Position numbers and translations under genes: made by a program. From assembly GCA_903835065.1 (NCBI GenBank), contig CAILLO010000022.1, positions 1 to 64,000 on the forward strand: a stretch of 64,000 nucleotides of DNA, in the 5' to 3' direction. The DNA is from an uncultured Eubacteriales bacterium (GTDB lineage Bacteria > Bacillota > Clostridia > Saccharofermentanales > UBA5734). The notes under the pieces are model-generated. The model was given only the letters and a program-made list of their open reading frames with translations, had not been told where the DNA came from and made no database searches. The first letter of the stretch is position 1, and every line of letters starts with the position of its first letter. This document shows, in pieces, positions 57,582 to 64,000 of this stretch.

Positions 57582-58946
57582 ATGCCAGCTTCCCTTCGGC
57601 ATACCGATTACAAGCGGTCCGGCAAGGGTCGCTCCATCCTCCTGATCGCGCTTCTCGTCGTCGCGGCGGCCGTCCTCGGGATGTACGCCGGAGGCGTCTT
57701 CGACGCGGCGCCCGCGCCGACCGGCTCCGTCACGCCGACCGTGGCCGCGACGTCGACCCCGGACCCCGGCGACCCGACGGCCACCCCCGGTCCGACCTCC
57801 ACGCCGTCAACCGCACCGGCGCCGACCGACGGCACCTATCCGACGCCCGACTTCTCGAAGAACCTGTCGGATCCGGCGGACTTCTTCGGTCCGCTGCCCG
57901 TCGTCGCGGACCCGAAGGCGGTCGTGCACGTCCCCGTCCGCGCGCTCTACGTCGGCGGCGCGGCCAAGATGACCCAGAACCTCGCGCTGATCGAGAGCTC
58001 CGAACAGCTGAACGCAATCGTGGTCGACCTGAAGGAATCCAACGGCGTCTATTTCCAGACGACCAACAAGCTCGCCCGGGAAATCGGGGCGGTCAAGGGC
58101 GGCGTCGACCTGCCGAGCCTCGTCGCGAGCTGCCACGCCAAGGGCATCCGCGTGATCGGCCGCATCGTGGTCTTCAAGGACCCGATCCTCGCGAAGGCGC
58201 GCCCCGACCTCTGCCTGCAGGACCAGAGCGGCAACACGCTCCTGTTCGTCAACGAGAGCGGTCTCGCCTTCGTGAGCCCGTACAAGCAGGAAGTCTGGGA
58301 CTACAACATCTCCCTCGCCAAGGAAGCGGTCTCGCTCGGCGTCGACGAGATCCAGTTCGACTACGTCCGCTTCCCCACCGGCGCGACGAAATCCGGCGCC
58401 CCCGTCTACATCGGGCCGACCGGGATGTATCCGACGCGCGTGCAGACGATCAACCGCTTCCTCGCCAAGGCGAAGGTCGAGATCTCCGATGCCCTGGGCA
58501 CCCCCCTCGGAGCCGACGTCTTCGCGATCATCCTCTCCAGCAGGACCGACAGCACCACCCTCGGCCAGGACTGGGCCTCGATCGGCATCGTCCCGGGAGT
58601 CGACAACCTGTGCCCGATGATCTACCCCTCCCATTACGCGAACAGCGCATCCAACGGCAAGGGCACCTACCTGAACGGCGTCCTCTATCCGAAGCCCGAC
58701 CTCGAGCCCTACGGCGTGATGTACAACGCGCTGCTCCTCGGCAAGAAAGCCGCGCAGCAGGCGGGCTATTCGACCGTCCGCCCCTATCTGCAGGCCTTCA
58801 CGGCCACCTGGCTGCCTTCCGGCTACTACCAGTCGTACGGCGCCGACCAGATCAAACAGCAGATCAAGGCGATCACGGACGCCGGCTTCACCGAGTGGAT
58901 CTGCTGGAACTCGACGGCGAGCTACCCGGCCTCCGCCTTCAACTAG
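57582..58946 (+). CDS. Membrane-anchored DUF4015-type putative glycoside hydrolase
   Basis: 454 residues from ATG 57582, which has GAGGG 6 bases upstream. One N-terminal membrane segment (about 18-40), a Thr/Pro/Ser linker (about 45-88), then a TIM-barrel domain of the DUF4015 putative glycosidase family: VRALYVGG, LNAIVVDLKESNGVYF, GIRVIGRIVVFKDP, DEIQFDYVRFP and IYPSHY. Conserved acidic residues in VDLKES and QFDYVRFP are candidate catalytic groups. Probably acts outside the cell on a glycan or cell wall. Monocistronic with a strong terminator at 59005. Confidence 0.88.
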   Translation: MPASLRHTDYKRSGKGRSILLIALLVVAAAVLGMYAGGVFDAAPAPTGSVTPTVAATSTPDPGDPTATPGPTSTPSTAPAPTDGTYPTPDFSKNLSDPADFFGPLPVVADPKAVVHVPVRALYVGGAAKMTQNLALIESSEQLNAIVVDLKESNGVYFQTTNKLAREIGAVKGGVDLPSLVASCHAKGIRVIGRIVVFKDPILAKARPDLCLQDQSGNTLLFVNESGLAFVSPYKQEVWDYNISLAKEAVSLGVDEIQFDYVRFPTGATKSGAPVYIGPTGMYPTRVQTINRFLAKAKVEISDALGTPLGADVFAIILSSRTDSTTLGQDWASIGIVPGVDNLCPMIYPSHYANSASNGKGTYLNGVLYPKPDLEPYGVMYNALLLGKKAAQQAGYSTVRPYLQAFTATWLPSGYYQSYGADQIKQQIKAITDAGFTEWICWNSTASYPASAFN

Positions 58947-59004
58947 CGTGCCTGGGGTCCGGCCGGTCGGCCGGGTCCCGCGCCGCTCCGCCCCGGACAT
59001 AGGG

Positions 59005-59040
59005 AAAGCCCTGCAGGAGGAGGAGCCTGCAGGGCTTTCT
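59005..59040 (+). terminator. Rho-independent terminator of the DUF4015 gene
   Basis: AAAGCCCTGCAGG (59005-59017) pairs exactly with CCTGCAGGGCTTT (59026-59038), followed by CTG. A+T-flanked, 13-bp stem. Confidence 0.85.
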
Positions 59041-59048
59041 GTTGGAGG

Positions 59049-59091
59049 AAGAAGAGGGCGGCCCGGTCCATGCCAGTAGATCGGGCCGCCC
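59049..59091 (-). terminator. Terminator of the SHOCT gene
   Basis: GGGCGGCCCG (59056-59065) pairs with CGGGCCGCCC (59082-59091). On the minus strand TCTTCTTCC follows. Confidence 0.75.
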
Positions 59092-59105
59092 CCGGAGGGG
59101 GCTGT

Positions 59106-59402
59106 TCAAGGCTTGAGCAGTTCGTCCTTCATCTTCCGGTAGGTCTCGTCGTCGACTTCGCCGCGGGCGTAGCGTTCGTTGAGAATCTTCAGGGCGCCCA
59201 CCGTGGCGGGCGAGGCGGGCGGGGCTTCCATCGGGCTCCCGGGGCCGTGCCTGTGGTGGCGCAGGGCCCTGACGATCAGGACGACGGCCAGGACGACGAG
59301 GGCGACGACGAACAGGCAGTGGAGTCCGAATCGCATGAATTCGATGACCGGGTAGCTGGCGTAGCCGTTCAGTCGTCCGTCGAGAATTCTCATCATCCAC
59401 AT
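59106..59402 (-). CDS. Small SHOCT-domain membrane protein
   Basis: 98 residues. One membrane helix (about 22-45, HCLFVVALVVLAVVLIVRAL), a His/Pro-rich linker, and a C-terminal SHOCT domain (ALKILNERYARGEVDDETYRKMKDELL). SHOCT is a short oligomerisation module with unknown detailed role. AAGGA lies 7 bases before ATG 59402. Single gene between two terminators. Confidence 0.85.
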   Translation of the reverse strand: MWMMRILDGRLNGYASYPVIEFMRFGLHCLFVVALVVLAVVLIVRALRHHRHGPGSPMEAPPASPATVGALKILNERYARGEVDDETYRKMKDELLKP

Positions 59403-59561
59403 GGGGCATTCCTTCTTTCCACTCGCGAGCGGTCCCTCCGGTTCGGGTCGGGCCGCTTTTTCTTTTGTCTATGGTCCTAGCATACCGCCCGATGGTGACG
59501 GGATTGCGATGCGGGTGTGAAGATTCTATGAACGGTTGCGACTTCGCGGAAGAGTGCCCCG

Positions 59562-59603
59562 GAAAAAAGGCTCCCCCCCGGCCGGTGGGCCGGAAGGGAG
59601 CCT
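59562..59603 (-). terminator. Rho-independent terminator of serS
   Basis: AGGCTCCC (59568-59575) pairs with GGGAGCCT (59596-59603) with inner CCGGCC/GGCCGG. On the minus strand a run of T (A at 59563-59568) follows. Confidence 0.88.
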
Positions 59604-59640
59604 CGGAGCGCCGTCGCTTGCCGCCTGGCGCGGAATGCGC

Positions 59641-60939
59641 CTACTTCTTCTCGAGCCGTTCCTGGCCGCCCATCCACTTGCGGAGGACCTCCGGAATGAC
59701 GACGGAACCGTCGGCGCACTGGCCGTGCTCGACGATCGCGGGCAGGATGCGGCTGGTCGCGAGACCGGACGCGTTGAGCGTGTGGACGAACTCGGGCCTG
59801 CCGGTCTCCTTGCGGCGGAAGCGCATGCTGCCGCGCCGCGCCTGGTAGTCGCCGGCGTTGGAGGCCGAGCTGACCTCCTTGTAGTCGTTCATGCTCGGGA
59901 TCCAGACCTCGATGTCGTAGGTCTTGCGCATCGCGTCGCTGCAGTCGCCCGCGGCGAGCTTGCTGACGCGGTGGTGCAGCCCGAGGCCCTGCACGAGGCG
60001 CTCGGCCTTGCCGACCAGCTCCTCGAGGGCGGCCTCTGAGTCCTCCGGCCGCGTGTACTGGAACATCTCGATCTTGTTGAACTGGTGGCCCCGGATCATC
60101 CCGCGCTCCTCGGCCCGGTAGCTCCCGGCCTCCTTGCGGTAGCAGGGCGTGTAGGCGAAGTACTTGAACGGCAGCGCGTCCTCGTCGAGGATCTCGTCGC
60201 GGTGCAGGTTCACGAGGGCGGTCTCGGCGGTCGGGAGGATGAAGTGCGTGAAGCCGGCGTCGCCGCCCGCTCCCTCGTCGGCGCGCAACTGGAAGACGTC
60301 GTCGCGGAATTTCGGGAACTGTCCGGCCGTATAGCCGCAGGCCTCGTTGAGGATGTGGGGCGGGAGGATGAATTCGTAGCCGTCCGCGAGGTGCTGCTCG
60401 ATGAAGTAGTTCAGCAGGGCCCATTCGAGGCGGGCGCCGTCGCGGCGGTATACCCAGAAGCCGTTGCCGCCGAGCTTGACGCCGCGGGCGTAGTCGATCA
60501 GGCCGAGCGACTCGACGATGTCGACGTGGTGCCGGGCCGGGAACGCGAACTGCGGCTTTTCGCCGAAGACGCGCACGACGCGGTTGTTCTCCTTGCCGCC
60601 GGCGACGACGTCGTCGAACGGCAGGTTCGGCAACGTGTCGAGGAAGGCCTGCTGCTCGGCGTCCATGCGGGCGACCGCCTCGTCCTTCGCTCGAATCCCG
60701 TCCGACACGAGCTTCATGCGGGCGAGCGTCTCCGTGACGTCCTTCCCGGCCTTCTTGAGCTGCGGGATCTCGGCGGAGACGCGGTTCTTCTCGGCCTTGA
60801 GGTTCTCGACCTCGAAGATCGCCTCGCGGCGCAGGCGGTCCTTCTCGAGGAAGGGGCCGAAGTCCACGGCGAACCCCTTCCGGGCGAGTCCCTCGCGGAC
60901 GTATTCGGGCTGGGTGCGGATCAGCTGGATGTCGAGCAT
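59641..60939 (-). CDS. serS: Seryl-tRNA synthetase
   Basis: 432 residues. N-terminal two-helix coiled-coil arm (about 28-100) that grips the tRNA-Ser long variable arm, then the class II core with motif 2 (YRKEAGSYRAEERGMIRGHQFNKIEMF) and motif 3 (TLNASGLATSRILPAIVEHGQ). Charges tRNA-Ser. Starts 12 bases after the Yip1 gene with AAGGAG; no T-box leader precedes it, so expression depends on the upstream gene's promoter. Confidence 0.98.
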   Translation of the reverse strand: MLDIQLIRTQPEYVREGLARKGFAVDFGPFLEKDRLRREAIFEVENLKAEKNRVSAEIPQLKKAGKDVTETLARMKLVSDGIRAKDEAVARMDAEQQAFLDTLPNLPFDDVVAGGKENNRVVRVFGEKPQFAFPARHHVDIVESLGLIDYARGVKLGGNGFWVYRRDGARLEWALLNYFIEQHLADGYEFILPPHILNEACGYTAGQFPKFRDDVFQLRADEGAGGDAGFTHFILPTAETALVNLHRDEILDEDALPFKYFAYTPCYRKEAGSYRAEERGMIRGHQFNKIEMFQYTRPEDSEAALEELVGKAERLVQGLGLHHRVSKLAAGDCSDAMRKTYDIEVWIPSMNDYKEVSSASNAGDYQARRGSMRFRRKETGRPEFVHTLNASGLATSRILPAIVEHGQCADGSVVIPEVLRKWMGGQERLEKK

Positions 60940-60951
60940 GCTGCGTACTCC

Positions 60952-61743
60952 TTAATAAAGCGTCGGGACGAACTCCAGTCCGGAGATCCCGAGACCGACC
61001 AGATAGCCGAGGGCGGCGAAGACGAGGGCCTGCAGGACCAGCAGCAGTACGCCGCCGACGGCCAGACGGCTGTCGTCGATCGTCTCGGTGACGGCGCGGC
61101 AGGCGAAGAGGGAGAGTAGGATCGCCCCGATCCGCGCGGGCTCGGAGACCACGTAGGGGTAGGCGCCCAGGATCTCGTACGCGACGGTGCCCGGCAGGAC
61201 GAACTGGAGGGCGATCGAGACGGGGATATAGACGGTCAGGGCGACCGCGAAGGGAATCGAGGCGGCGCCGAAGCCGGCGAGCGCCTTTCCGTAGGTCGTC
61301 TTCTGGCCGGATGGACTCTTGCGGGCCAGAACGGCGAGGACGAGCGCCGAGAGGAACAGGGCGACCAGCGTCGTCACCGGCGCGAGCGCGGACCGGCCGA
61401 GCACCTTGATCAGCGCGAGGGGCAGGTCCTGGGTCGGCAGGTTCAATTGGTAGACCAGGATCAGGTCCGAGATCAGCTGCGCCAGGAACAGCGCGAGGGT
61501 GATCCACAGAATCGCGAGCCAGGCCGGGCGAAGGTTCCGGTCGACCCAGACCTCGCGCAGCGCGCCGGCGGGGTCGGAGAGGAACCGGCGCCCGAACGTC
61601 GGCCGGGCGGTGGGGGCCGCCGCTGCGGAACCCGAGGGGGCGGGGGTAGCGGGGAAATCGGAGGACCGGGCCTTATCCTGCGCGCAGTCGTCGCAGAGGG
61701 GTCCGGGTTCCGTCGCCTTGCCGCAGTTCTCGCAGAATGGCAT
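60952..61743 (-). CDS. Zinc-ribbon and Yip1-domain membrane protein (paralogue)
   Basis: 263 residues. Zinc ribbon CENCGKA..CDDC (4-21), short linker, and five hydrophobic segments of a Yip1-like domain (about 70-255). Same architecture as 41993-42979. ATG 61743 sits after GGAGGTGGCGACC, nearly the same initiation region as mcsA. Function unknown; it is the promoter-proximal partner of serS. Confidence 0.78.
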   Translation of the reverse strand: MPFCENCGKATEPGPLCDDCAQDKARSSDFPATPAPSGSAAAAPTARPTFGRRFLSDPAGALREVWVDRNLRPAWLAILWITLALFLAQLISDLILVYQLNLPTQDLPLALIKVLGRSALAPVTTLVALFLSALVLAVLARKSPSGQKTTYGKALAGFGAASIPFAVALTVYIPVSIALQFVLPGTVAYEILGAYPYVVSEPARIGAILLSLFACRAVTETIDDSRLAVGGVLLLVLQALVFAALGYLVGLGISGLEFVPTLY

Positions 61744-61774
61744 GGTCGCCACCTCCTTCGGAATCGGTGCATCC

Positions 61775-61783
61775 AGTATATCA
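61775..61783 (-). promoter_or_regulatory. Extended -10 promoter of the Yip1-serS unit
   Basis: Minus strand TGA followed by TATACT (61775-61780). It abuts the last codon of the M29 gene upstream. Confidence 0.5.
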
Positions 61784-62938
61784 CGGCTCCTGGCGCTGGG
61801 AACCGGCCAGGAACGCCTCCGGATTCAGCCCTTCCAGGCCGTCCGCCACGAACAGCCCGTCCTTGCGGATGAGCCGGCCGTCGAAGAGGATCTCGCCGCC
61901 GCCGTGCTCGGGGCGCTGGATGCAGACGAGGTCCCAGTGGATGCTCGAGCGGTTGCCGTTGTAGGCTCGCTCGTAGGCCGCGCCGGGCGTGAAGTGGAAC
62001 GAGCCGGCGATCTTCTCGTCGAACAGCATGCTGCCGAAGGGTTCGAGGATGAGCGGATTCGTGCCGAACGAGAACTCGCCGACATGGCGCGCGCCCTCGT
62101 CGGCGTCGAGGATGCGGGCGAGGGCCTCGTCGTCCCCGGCGCAGGTCGCCTCGACGATCCGCCCGTCCTCGAACCGGAAGCGGATGTCCGAGAAGTCGCG
62201 GCCCCAGTAGTTCGAGGGGACGTTGTACGAGACGACACCGTTGACCGAGTCGCGCACGGGTGCCGTGTAGACCTCGCCGTCCGGCAGGTTGCGCAGGCCG
62301 TGGCTGCAGACGACGGGGATGCCCCGGATCGAGAAGGAGAGGTCGGTCCCGGGTCCGCGGATCTCGACCCGGTCGGCGTCCTCCATGAGCGCGGCGAGCT
62401 TCTTTTCGGCCTCGTGGAGGCGCGCGTAGTCGATCGTGCAGACGTCCATCACGTAGTCGAAGAAGCGGTCGTAGGACATGCCGGCCTTCTGCGCCTGCCC
62501 GGGGGTGGGCCAGTAGAACAGCAGCCAGCGGCGGGCGTTGATGATGATGTCCTGGACTTCGCGCAGGCCGGCGCCCATCATGCGCGTCTTCTCCGGCGCG
62601 ACGTCGGTCAGTTCGCGGTCGTTCTCGGGGGCGCGGATCGCGAGGTTGGCCGACAGGTCCTCCCAGCGGCGCTTCTCCCAGGCGGCGGTCATGCGCAGGA
62701 ACTCCTCGGAGGCGCCGCCGTCCTGCGGGTCGAGCCGGTCCGCCAGCAGGCGGCGGATCTCCTCGTCCTCGAGCTTCACGGTCGCGAAGGCGCCCAGTCG
62801 GGCGGCCTCCTCGAGCAGCGCCTTGACGAGCGGTCTGGCCGTCGTCGCGGCGTCGATCTGGAACCTCGCGCCCGGCTGAAGGTCGAGCGAGTGGGTGAGC
62901 ATCAGGTGGGCGAGGCGGTCGAGTCTGGCGTCCTTCAT
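61781..62938 (-). CDS. M29-family aminopeptidase (thermophilic metallo-aminopeptidase type)
   Basis: 385 residues. Metal and catalytic motifs in order: NLPDGEVYTAPV, VGEFSFGTNP, EKIAGSFHFTPGAAYE and SSIHWDLVC, supplying the Glu, Glu, His, His and Asp of the AmpS/PepS dinuclear site. Removes N-terminal residues from peptides in the cytoplasm. ATG overlaps the GNAT stop (62935-62938). The frame runs on to 63721 but there it shadows the GNAT gene. Confidence 0.92.
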   Translation of the reverse strand: MKDARLDRLAHLMLTHSLDLQPGARFQIDAATTARPLVKALLEEAARLGAFATVKLEDEEIRRLLADRLDPQDGGASEEFLRMTAAWEKRRWEDLSANLAIRAPENDRELTDVAPEKTRMMGAGLREVQDIIINARRWLLFYWPTPGQAQKAGMSYDRFFDYVMDVCTIDYARLHEAEKKLAALMEDADRVEIRGPGTDLSFSIRGIPVVCSHGLRNLPDGEVYTAPVRDSVNGVVSYNVPSNYWGRDFSDIRFRFEDGRIVEATCAGDDEALARILDADEGARHVGEFSFGTNPLILEPFGSMLFDEKIAGSFHFTPGAAYERAYNGNRSSIHWDLVCIQRPEHGGGEILFDGRLIRKDGLFVADGLEGLNPEAFLAGSQRQEP

Positions 62939-64000
62939 GGCTGGTTCCCTTCTTTCTTCCGGAGGCTGGCCATCGTCCAGAGCCCGGTTTCCTTGAATCC
63001 GAGGCGCCGGTAGATCCCCCCGGCGACCGGGTTGCTGTAGAACAGGCAGAGGAACGACCTCCCGCCGGCCAGGACGTCGCGGCAGAGCTCCGAGACCACG
63101 CGGGTGGCGAGCCCCTGGCCGCGGAAGCCGGGGTCGGTCGCGACGGCCACGACCATGGCGGAGGCCGAGTTCTCGGCGACCGTGGCGGCGGCGGAGACGA
63201 TGCGCCCCTCGCGGCGGATGTAGTAGTAGCGCCCCTTCTGATCGGCGATCGTGCGGCGCATGGCGACGAGTTCGCTGTCCCGACGGTGCTTCGTCTCGAA
63301 TTCGTCGATCCCGCAGTACAGGTCGACCAGCTCCTCGGCGTCCGAGGCGACGGCCCGCACGACCTCGTCGGAGACGGGCGGTCCGCCGGCGTCCCGCACG
63401 GTCTCGAGGCGGGAAAGGTGCGTGTCCCGGAAGCGGAGTTCCGGGAGGAAGGGCCGCAGGCGTTCGAGGACCTCCTTCTTGCCGGACAGCATGCGCGACG
63501 GATATTTCCCGATGGTCCGGAGCAGCGGCTGCGGGTCGAAATCGGCGTACCGGCTGTAGGCGATGTAGGACTCGTTGTAGCGGAGGAGGACGGAGTCGAC
63601 GCGGCCGTTCCGCTCGCAGGCGTAGACGTCCTGGAAGGGGCGGTCGAAGCCGTAGCCCTCGACGTCGCCGATCAGGAACAGATTCACGTCGGGTTCGGCC
63701 GCGACGTAGTCCATGAGCCAACCCCGGTCCGCCTCCTCGAGGCGGCGCAGGTCGTGCGCGCGGAAGAACGCCTCGACGGCGTCGACGCCTTCGCGCACCC
63801 GGAAGAGGCGCGCGTCGGCGGCGCCGATCTTGCCGTGCGCCACGGCGTCCATTCTGTCGAAGTCCGCGGCCGCCTCGGGGAAGTCGTCGGAGTCGACGTC
63901 GTTCTGCTCGAAGACGGCCCAGCGTCGGACGCCTTCGGCGTCGCGCACCGCGGCCGCCTGCTCCTCGCGCCCGCGGCAGCCCGCACGGGTCTCCGCGTAG
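62935..64000 (-). CDS. GNAT-family N-acetyltransferase (start uncertain, runs to window edge)
   Basis: At least 338 residues. The C-terminal 130 residues are a GNAT domain with the acetyl-CoA loop VATDPGFRGQGLATRVVSELC and the terminal YSNPVAGGIYRRLGFKETG. The preceding region (VNLFLIGDVEGYGFD) matches the family in which GNAT follows a degenerate first repeat. The frame is open to the edge of the window, and the segment before about 63740 does not look like the usual N-terminus, so the true start or a fusion partner may lie outside. Translationally coupled to the M29 peptidase. Confidence 0.75.
   Translation of the reverse strand, partial: YAETRAGCRGREEQAAAVRDAEGVRRWAVFEQNDVDSDDFPEAAADFDRMDAVAHGKIGAADARLFRVREGVDAVEAFFRAHDLRRLEEADRGWLMDYVAAEPDVNLFLIGDVEGYGFDRPFQDVYACERNGRVDSVLLRYNESYIAYSRYADFDPQPLLRTIGKYPSRMLSGKKEVLERLRPFLPELRFRDTHLSRLETVRDAGGPPVSDEVVRAVASDAEELVDLYCGIDEFETKHRRDSELVAMRRTIADQKGRYYYIRREGRIVSAAATVAENSASAMVVAVATDPGFRGQGLATRVVSELCRDVLAGGRSFLCLFYSNPVAGGIYRRLGFKETGLWTMASLRKKEGNQP

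Noticed and set aside
60940-60951. T-box leader for serS
   Set aside because: Only 12 bases separate serS from the gene upstream; no room for a T-box.

Overview
The window looks like a piece of chromosome from a high-GC, Gram-positive-type bacterium, most probably a Clostridia-like member of the Bacillota. The best evidence is the intact ctsR-mcsA-mcsB-clpC operon with a CtsR-type operator, a bacterial V-type ATPase operon in the order known from Enterococcus ntp, strong GGAGG ribosome binding sites, and lipoproteins or anchored proteins with Thr/Pro linkers. Genes are tightly packed, often with ATGA stop/start overlaps, and GC is high throughout except in a lower-GC island at about 22970-24900. 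I found no rRNA, tRNA or CRISPR array.

Layout. (1) 1-734: remnant of an IS630-type transposase. (2) 989-7523, minus strand: a type IV pilus cluster with a major pilin, a PilX-like minor pilin, a prepilin carrying a von Willebrand A domain, and a very large prepilin with a LamG-like domain and seven Ig-like (Big_2) repeats. (3) 8133-11223, plus strand: a two-gene cassette of unknown function, a three-helix membrane protein with a long coiled coil and a soluble partner. (4) 11237-20057, minus: V-ATPase G-I-K-E-C-F-A-B-D; the K subunit has the Na+-ligand residues of E. hirae NtpK. (5) 20363-22871, minus: two-gene ABC transporter. (6) 22970-25090: island with a Fic adenylyltransferase-type gene behind helically phased direct repeats and a broken NYN nuclease gene. 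(7) 25135-29291, minus: complete arginine-to-spermidine pathway, speD-speA-speE-speB. (8) 29688-33025: uronate isomerase and an SDR (fructuronate reductase type), divergent from an AraC regulator. (9) 33038-36901, minus: phenylacetate-CoA ligase, a tandem-duplicated SGNH/GDSL hydrolase, and a PlsC-type acyltransferase with a zinc ribbon. (10) 37046-44119: lipoprotein, Tex, MFS exporter, zinc-ribbon/Yip1 protein, URO-D family protein. (11) 44295-49255, minus: clpC-mcsB-mcsA-ctsR protein quality control operon. (12) 49423-54501: MATE exporter, a probable leaderless substrate-binding protein, a Cys-rich protein and an OGG1-type glycosylase. (13) 54444-57408, minus: Nudix-like, IMPACT/YigZ, YebC, and a P-loop/Asp23 fusion. 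(14) 57582-64000: exported DUF4015-type glycosidase-like protein, SHOCT protein, Yip1 paralogue plus serS, M29 aminopeptidase and a GNAT protein cut by the window edge.

How it fits together. The cell seems to display pili tipped with large adhesive modules, to run a probably Na+-coupled rotary ATPase, to make spermidine from arginine, and to degrade arginine-phosphorylated proteins through McsB/ClpC. Many promoters are of the extended -10 (TGnTATAAT) type, and several divergent gene pairs share overlapping promoters. The best candidates for something undescribed are the coiled-coil membrane pair at 8133-11223, the VWA plus LamG/Ig pilus-tip set with a G9 tract in a likely promoter spacer, and the Fic locus with its phased repeats.
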